Shown here: positions 5,641 to 7,854 of the stretch, piece by piece
Layout of the letters: every line of letters begins with the position of its first letter
How positions within the stretch are numbered: position 1 is the first letter of the stretch
Assembly (NCBI GenBank): GCA_021803885.1
Contig: JAJZKY010000192.1
Location: forward strand, 1 to 7,854
Reading direction: 5' to 3'
Origin: Planctomycetota bacterium
GTDB lineage: Bacteria; Planctomycetota; Phycisphaerae; WQYP01; JAJZKY01
Length of the DNA: 7,854 nucleotides
Translations under genes and position numbers: made by a program
Notes under the pieces: generated by a model
Seen by the model: only the letters and a program-made list of their open reading frames with translations
Told to the model about the DNA's origin: nothing
Databases searched by the model: none

Positions 5641-6828
5641 ATGACCGCATCCCCCGCAACACGCAGTGCTTCCACCGCAGGCACATTTAATTCCGCCGGT
5701 ATCATCGCCCAGCGAGCTTTGGATATTGATGCCTCAGGCATCCGCAAAGTCTTTGATCTGGCGGCCAAACTGAAGGACCCTATTAATCTTTCCATCGGAC
5801 AACCGGATTTTGATGTGCCGGAACCGATTAAAGAAAAGGCCATTGAAGCCATCCGCGCCGGCAAAAATCGCTATACCCCTACGCAGGGTATCAGCGGGCT
5901 AATTGAGGACATCAGCCGCGCAGTGTGCGAAAATACCGGGTGGCACGATCCGGGCGTGCTGGTGTTGTCCGGCACTTCCGGCGGCCTCATGCTGGCGATG
6001 TTTGCCACGTTAAATCCAGGGGATGAAGTTCTGTTCCTGGACCCCTATTTTGTGATGTATAAACATCTACCCCGGCTCATCGGCGCCATACCGGTGCCCG
6101 TGAACAGCTATCCCGATTTCCGGCTGCATCCGGAACGTATTGAAGCGGCCATTACGCCGCGCACCAGAATGTTGATTTTATGCTCACCGAATAACCCCAC
6201 CGGCATAGCCCTCACACCGGCCGAGTTGCAAACCGCCGCCGCCATTGCCAGAAAACACAATTTGCTGGTGCTCAGCGATGAAATTTATGATGCGTTCTGT
6301 TATCAGCAACATCACAGCATCGCGCCGCTGCTGCCGGAACAGTGTATTTTACTGAAAGGTTACTCCAAAACTTACGCCATGACCGGCTGGCGGCTCGGCT
6401 ATGCCGCCGGACCGAAAGCGATCATTGAACAGATGACCAAATTGCAGCAATACACCTTTGTCTGCGCTCCGGCGCCGGCGCAATATGCGGCTCTGGAATT
6501 ACTGCATTCGGGAGCGGTGGATATGGCGCCTTACATTGCCGCGTATCGGCGTAAGCGGGACCGTATTGTTGCCGGCCTGGGGGAGCATTTCGCGATCAAT
6601 CCGCCAGCGGGCGCGTTTTATGCTTTTCCCAAAGTTCCCGGAACCTTAACCGCAACAGAATTTGTGCAGCGCGCTGTGGCCCGGAATGTTCTGGTGATTC
6701 CCGGACATGTATTCAGCGGGCAGGATACGCATTTTCGCCTTAGTTATGCGGCCGACGACCAGACGATTGAACGCGGAATTGCCGCCTTAAATGAATTAGC
6801 CCAGGAAATTACCGCCACCGAGCGCTAG
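5641..6828 (+). CDS. PLP-dependent class I/II aminotransferase (aspartate aminotransferase-like)
   Basis: This 395-residue protein is of normal length for fold-type I aminotransferases. All key elements are visible: NLSIGQPDFDVP at 49-60, the phosphate-side loop SGTSGGL at 110-116, N185 in SPNNPTG, D213 and Y216 in SDEIYDAF, the Schiff-base lysine K243 in GYSKTYAMTGWRLGY with R251, and the substrate carboxylate-binding arginine R366 in FRLSYA. The enzyme moves an amino group between an amino acid and a 2-oxoacid in the cytosol. The motifs fit the I-gamma subgroup of bacterial aspartate, alanine or prephenate-type aminotransferases, and the amino donor cannot be decided from them. The start ATG is preceded by AGAGGAG (5631-5637) at tight 3-nt spacing. 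The first 20 or so residues are Ala/Ser/Thr-rich and precede the conserved region. holB follows after 30 nt. Confidence 0.93.
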   Translation: MTASPATRSASTAGTFNSAGIIAQRALDIDASGIRKVFDLAAKLKDPINLSIGQPDFDVPEPIKEKAIEAIRAGKNRYTPTQGISGLIEDISRAVCENTGWHDPGVLVLSGTSGGLMLAMFATLNPGDEVLFLDPYFVMYKHLPRLIGAIPVPVNSYPDFRLHPERIEAAITPRTRMLILCSPNNPTGIALTPAELQTAAAIARKHNLLVLSDEIYDAFCYQQHHSIAPLLPEQCILLKGYSKTYAMTGWRLGYAAGPKAIIEQMTKLQQYTFVCAPAPAQYAALELLHSGAVDMAPYIAAYRRKRDRIVAGLGEHFAINPPAGAFYAFPKVPGTLTATEFVQRAVARNVLVIPGHVFSGQDTHFRLSYAADDQTIERGIAALNELAQEITATER

Positions 6829-6858
6829 CTCTCTAAACCAGTAAGGACAGGTCATGCC

Positions 6859-7854
6859 ATGTTAAATATTCAAGGTCAAGCCGCAGCCCTGGCACATATT
6901 CAGCGGGTACTGTCTTCGGGCCGCATGGCTTCCACGTGGATCTTTGCCGGGCCGGCCGGTGTGGGAAAATTTCATGCGGCGCTGGAAATGGCGGCAACCG
7001 GCCTGTGCGAACAACCGTTGCGGCAACCCAACCGGCACCACGGTCATGTGCACAATCCACTATTGGACCCGGAATTTATGCTCACGTTGCCCTGCGGCCA
7101 TTGCGAATCCTGCCAGGCGATGGAACACAACAATCATCCTGATCTGCATCTGGTGAGCCGTAATTTGATACGTTATCACGACCGCGCCGGCAAATCCAAG
7201 GGTACAACGCTGAGTATCCAGGTCATTCGCGGAGAAATGATCGGCGATGATTCTCCGGAACATCACGTTGAACCCAAACTGTATAAACGCGCGCAGCGCG
7301 GTCATGGCAAGTGGTTTATTATTGATGATGCGGATTTAATGGAAGTGCCAGCGCAAAATGCGCTGTTGAAAGCTCTGGAGGAACCTCCGCCGCAAAGTTA
7401 CATTATCATGATTACCACTAGTCCGACGGAACTTTTGAGCACCATTCGCAGCCGTTCCCGGTTTGTACAGTTCCGCGCCCTGCCTTTTTCCGTCATAATG
7501 CCGGAATTGCGGCAACGCGGTGTGGATGCGGTTCAGTCCCAGCTCCTGGCCCGACTTTCCGGCGGCAGTCTGGGGCGGGCGATGACTTTTCTGGAAGCCG
7601 TGATTACTCCGGAAACTCATGAGGGCGAGAAACCCGCCGCTAAACCATCGCACCAACCGGCGTTTCCATATTGGGTAGAGTCGATATCCCGCGTGATGAG
7701 CCATGTGCTTACTGGACGGGATGGTGGAATGGCTCTGGCGGAGGTGATTCAGCAATGCGCCGGACAATACGCCGGAGTAATGCTCAAACGCGATCCCCTG
7801 ACTTCCAAAGACCGGGCCTTGCGCGATGGAGTGGGCCTGATGTTTGGATTTGTC
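6859..7854 (+). CDS. holB: DNA polymerase III delta' subunit (clamp loader), C-terminus beyond the right edge
   Basis: The frame runs 332 residues from the ATG at 6859 to the window edge without a stop. It shows the delta'/DnaX AAA+ layout: FAGPAGVGKF at 29-38 (Walker A form with Phe in place of Ser/Thr after Lys), four cysteines C50, C79, C82 and C85 of the zinc module (CGHCESC), KWFIIDDADLM at 151-161, NALLKALEEPP at 167-177 and IRSRSRFVQF at 196-205. Delta' is a non-motor clamp-loader subunit that opens and loads the sliding clamp in replication, and its P-loop is often imperfect, which fits here. The SRC motif reads SRS. About 28 residues separate C50 from C79, and a second His/Lys-rich insert lies at about 102-150. 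A purine-rich AGG sits 7 nt upstream. An ATG at 6854 stops after three codons and is excluded. It probably shares a transcript with the aminotransferase. Confidence 0.9.
   Translation, partial: MLNIQGQAAALAHIQRVLSSGRMASTWIFAGPAGVGKFHAALEMAATGLCEQPLRQPNRHHGHVHNPLLDPEFMLTLPCGHCESCQAMEHNNHPDLHLVSRNLIRYHDRAGKSKGTTLSIQVIRGEMIGDDSPEHHVEPKLYKRAQRGHGKWFIIDDADLMEVPAQNALLKALEEPPPQSYIIMITTSPTELLSTIRSRSRFVQFRALPFSVIMPELRQRGVDAVQSQLLARLSGGSLGRAMTFLEAVITPETHEGEKPAAKPSHQPAFPYWVESISRVMSHVLTGRDGGMALAEVIQQCAGQYAGVMLKRDPLTSKDRALRDGVGLMFGFV

Noticed and set aside
5301..5690. 129-codon plus-strand frame crossing the gap into the aminotransferase
   Set aside because: It begins at TTG without a ribosome binding site, translates through the heptamer array, and overlaps the well-supported aminotransferase start in another frame.
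7336..7767. 143-codon minus-strand frame opposite holB
   Set aside because: It is antisense to the delta' motifs and has no domain signal of its own.

Overview
The window holds two divergent gene clusters of bacterial type, separated by a 445-bp gap. On the minus strand, reading leftward from 5195, are a MoxR-family AAA+ ATPase, a DUF58/VWA protein, a BatA-like membrane protein with a VWA domain and an amidotransferase-like domain, and a second membrane-anchored VWA protein that runs off the left edge. On the plus strand, from 5641, are a class I/II PLP-dependent aminotransferase and the DNA polymerase III delta' subunit (holB), which runs off the right edge. No RNA gene, insertion sequence, CRISPR array or phage gene was recognised.

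The organism is a Gram-negative-type bacterium of moderate GC. The MoxR, DUF58, BatA-like, VWA gene order, the large BatA/VWA/amidotransferase-like membrane protein and the heptamer tandem repeats between genes recall Planctomycetota (perhaps Phycisphaerae). This is an impression from gene organisation, not a phylogenetic result.

The minus-strand genes look like one operon. The gaps are 47 nt (MoxR to DUF58) and about 48 nt (DUF58 to BatA-like, if its ATG start is right), followed by a 4-base ATGA overlap between the BatA-like and VWA genes. From family knowledge, the MoxR ATPase would act as a chaperone-like remodeller on VWA clients. DUF58 would be the cytosolic VWA partner, and the two membrane proteins would place VWA domains at or across the inner membrane, as in the Bat (aerotolerance) operons. 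Three VWA domains are visible. Two have intact metal-site (MIDAS) residues and the BatA-like one is degenerate. The substrate or process they serve cannot be read from the sequence.

The aminotransferase and holB are separated by 30 nt and are probably co-transcribed. They have no evident functional link to each other or to the MoxR cluster.

The gap (5196-5640) carries a perfect four-copy heptamer repeat, a minus-strand terminator-like hairpin just after a 31-codon open frame, a small inverted repeat over a possible moxR promoter, and a -10-like box before the aminotransferase. These, together with the structure around the DUF58 and BatA start sites, are the least ordinary parts of the window. 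The coding content is otherwise recognisable, and I see no clearly new multi-gene system.
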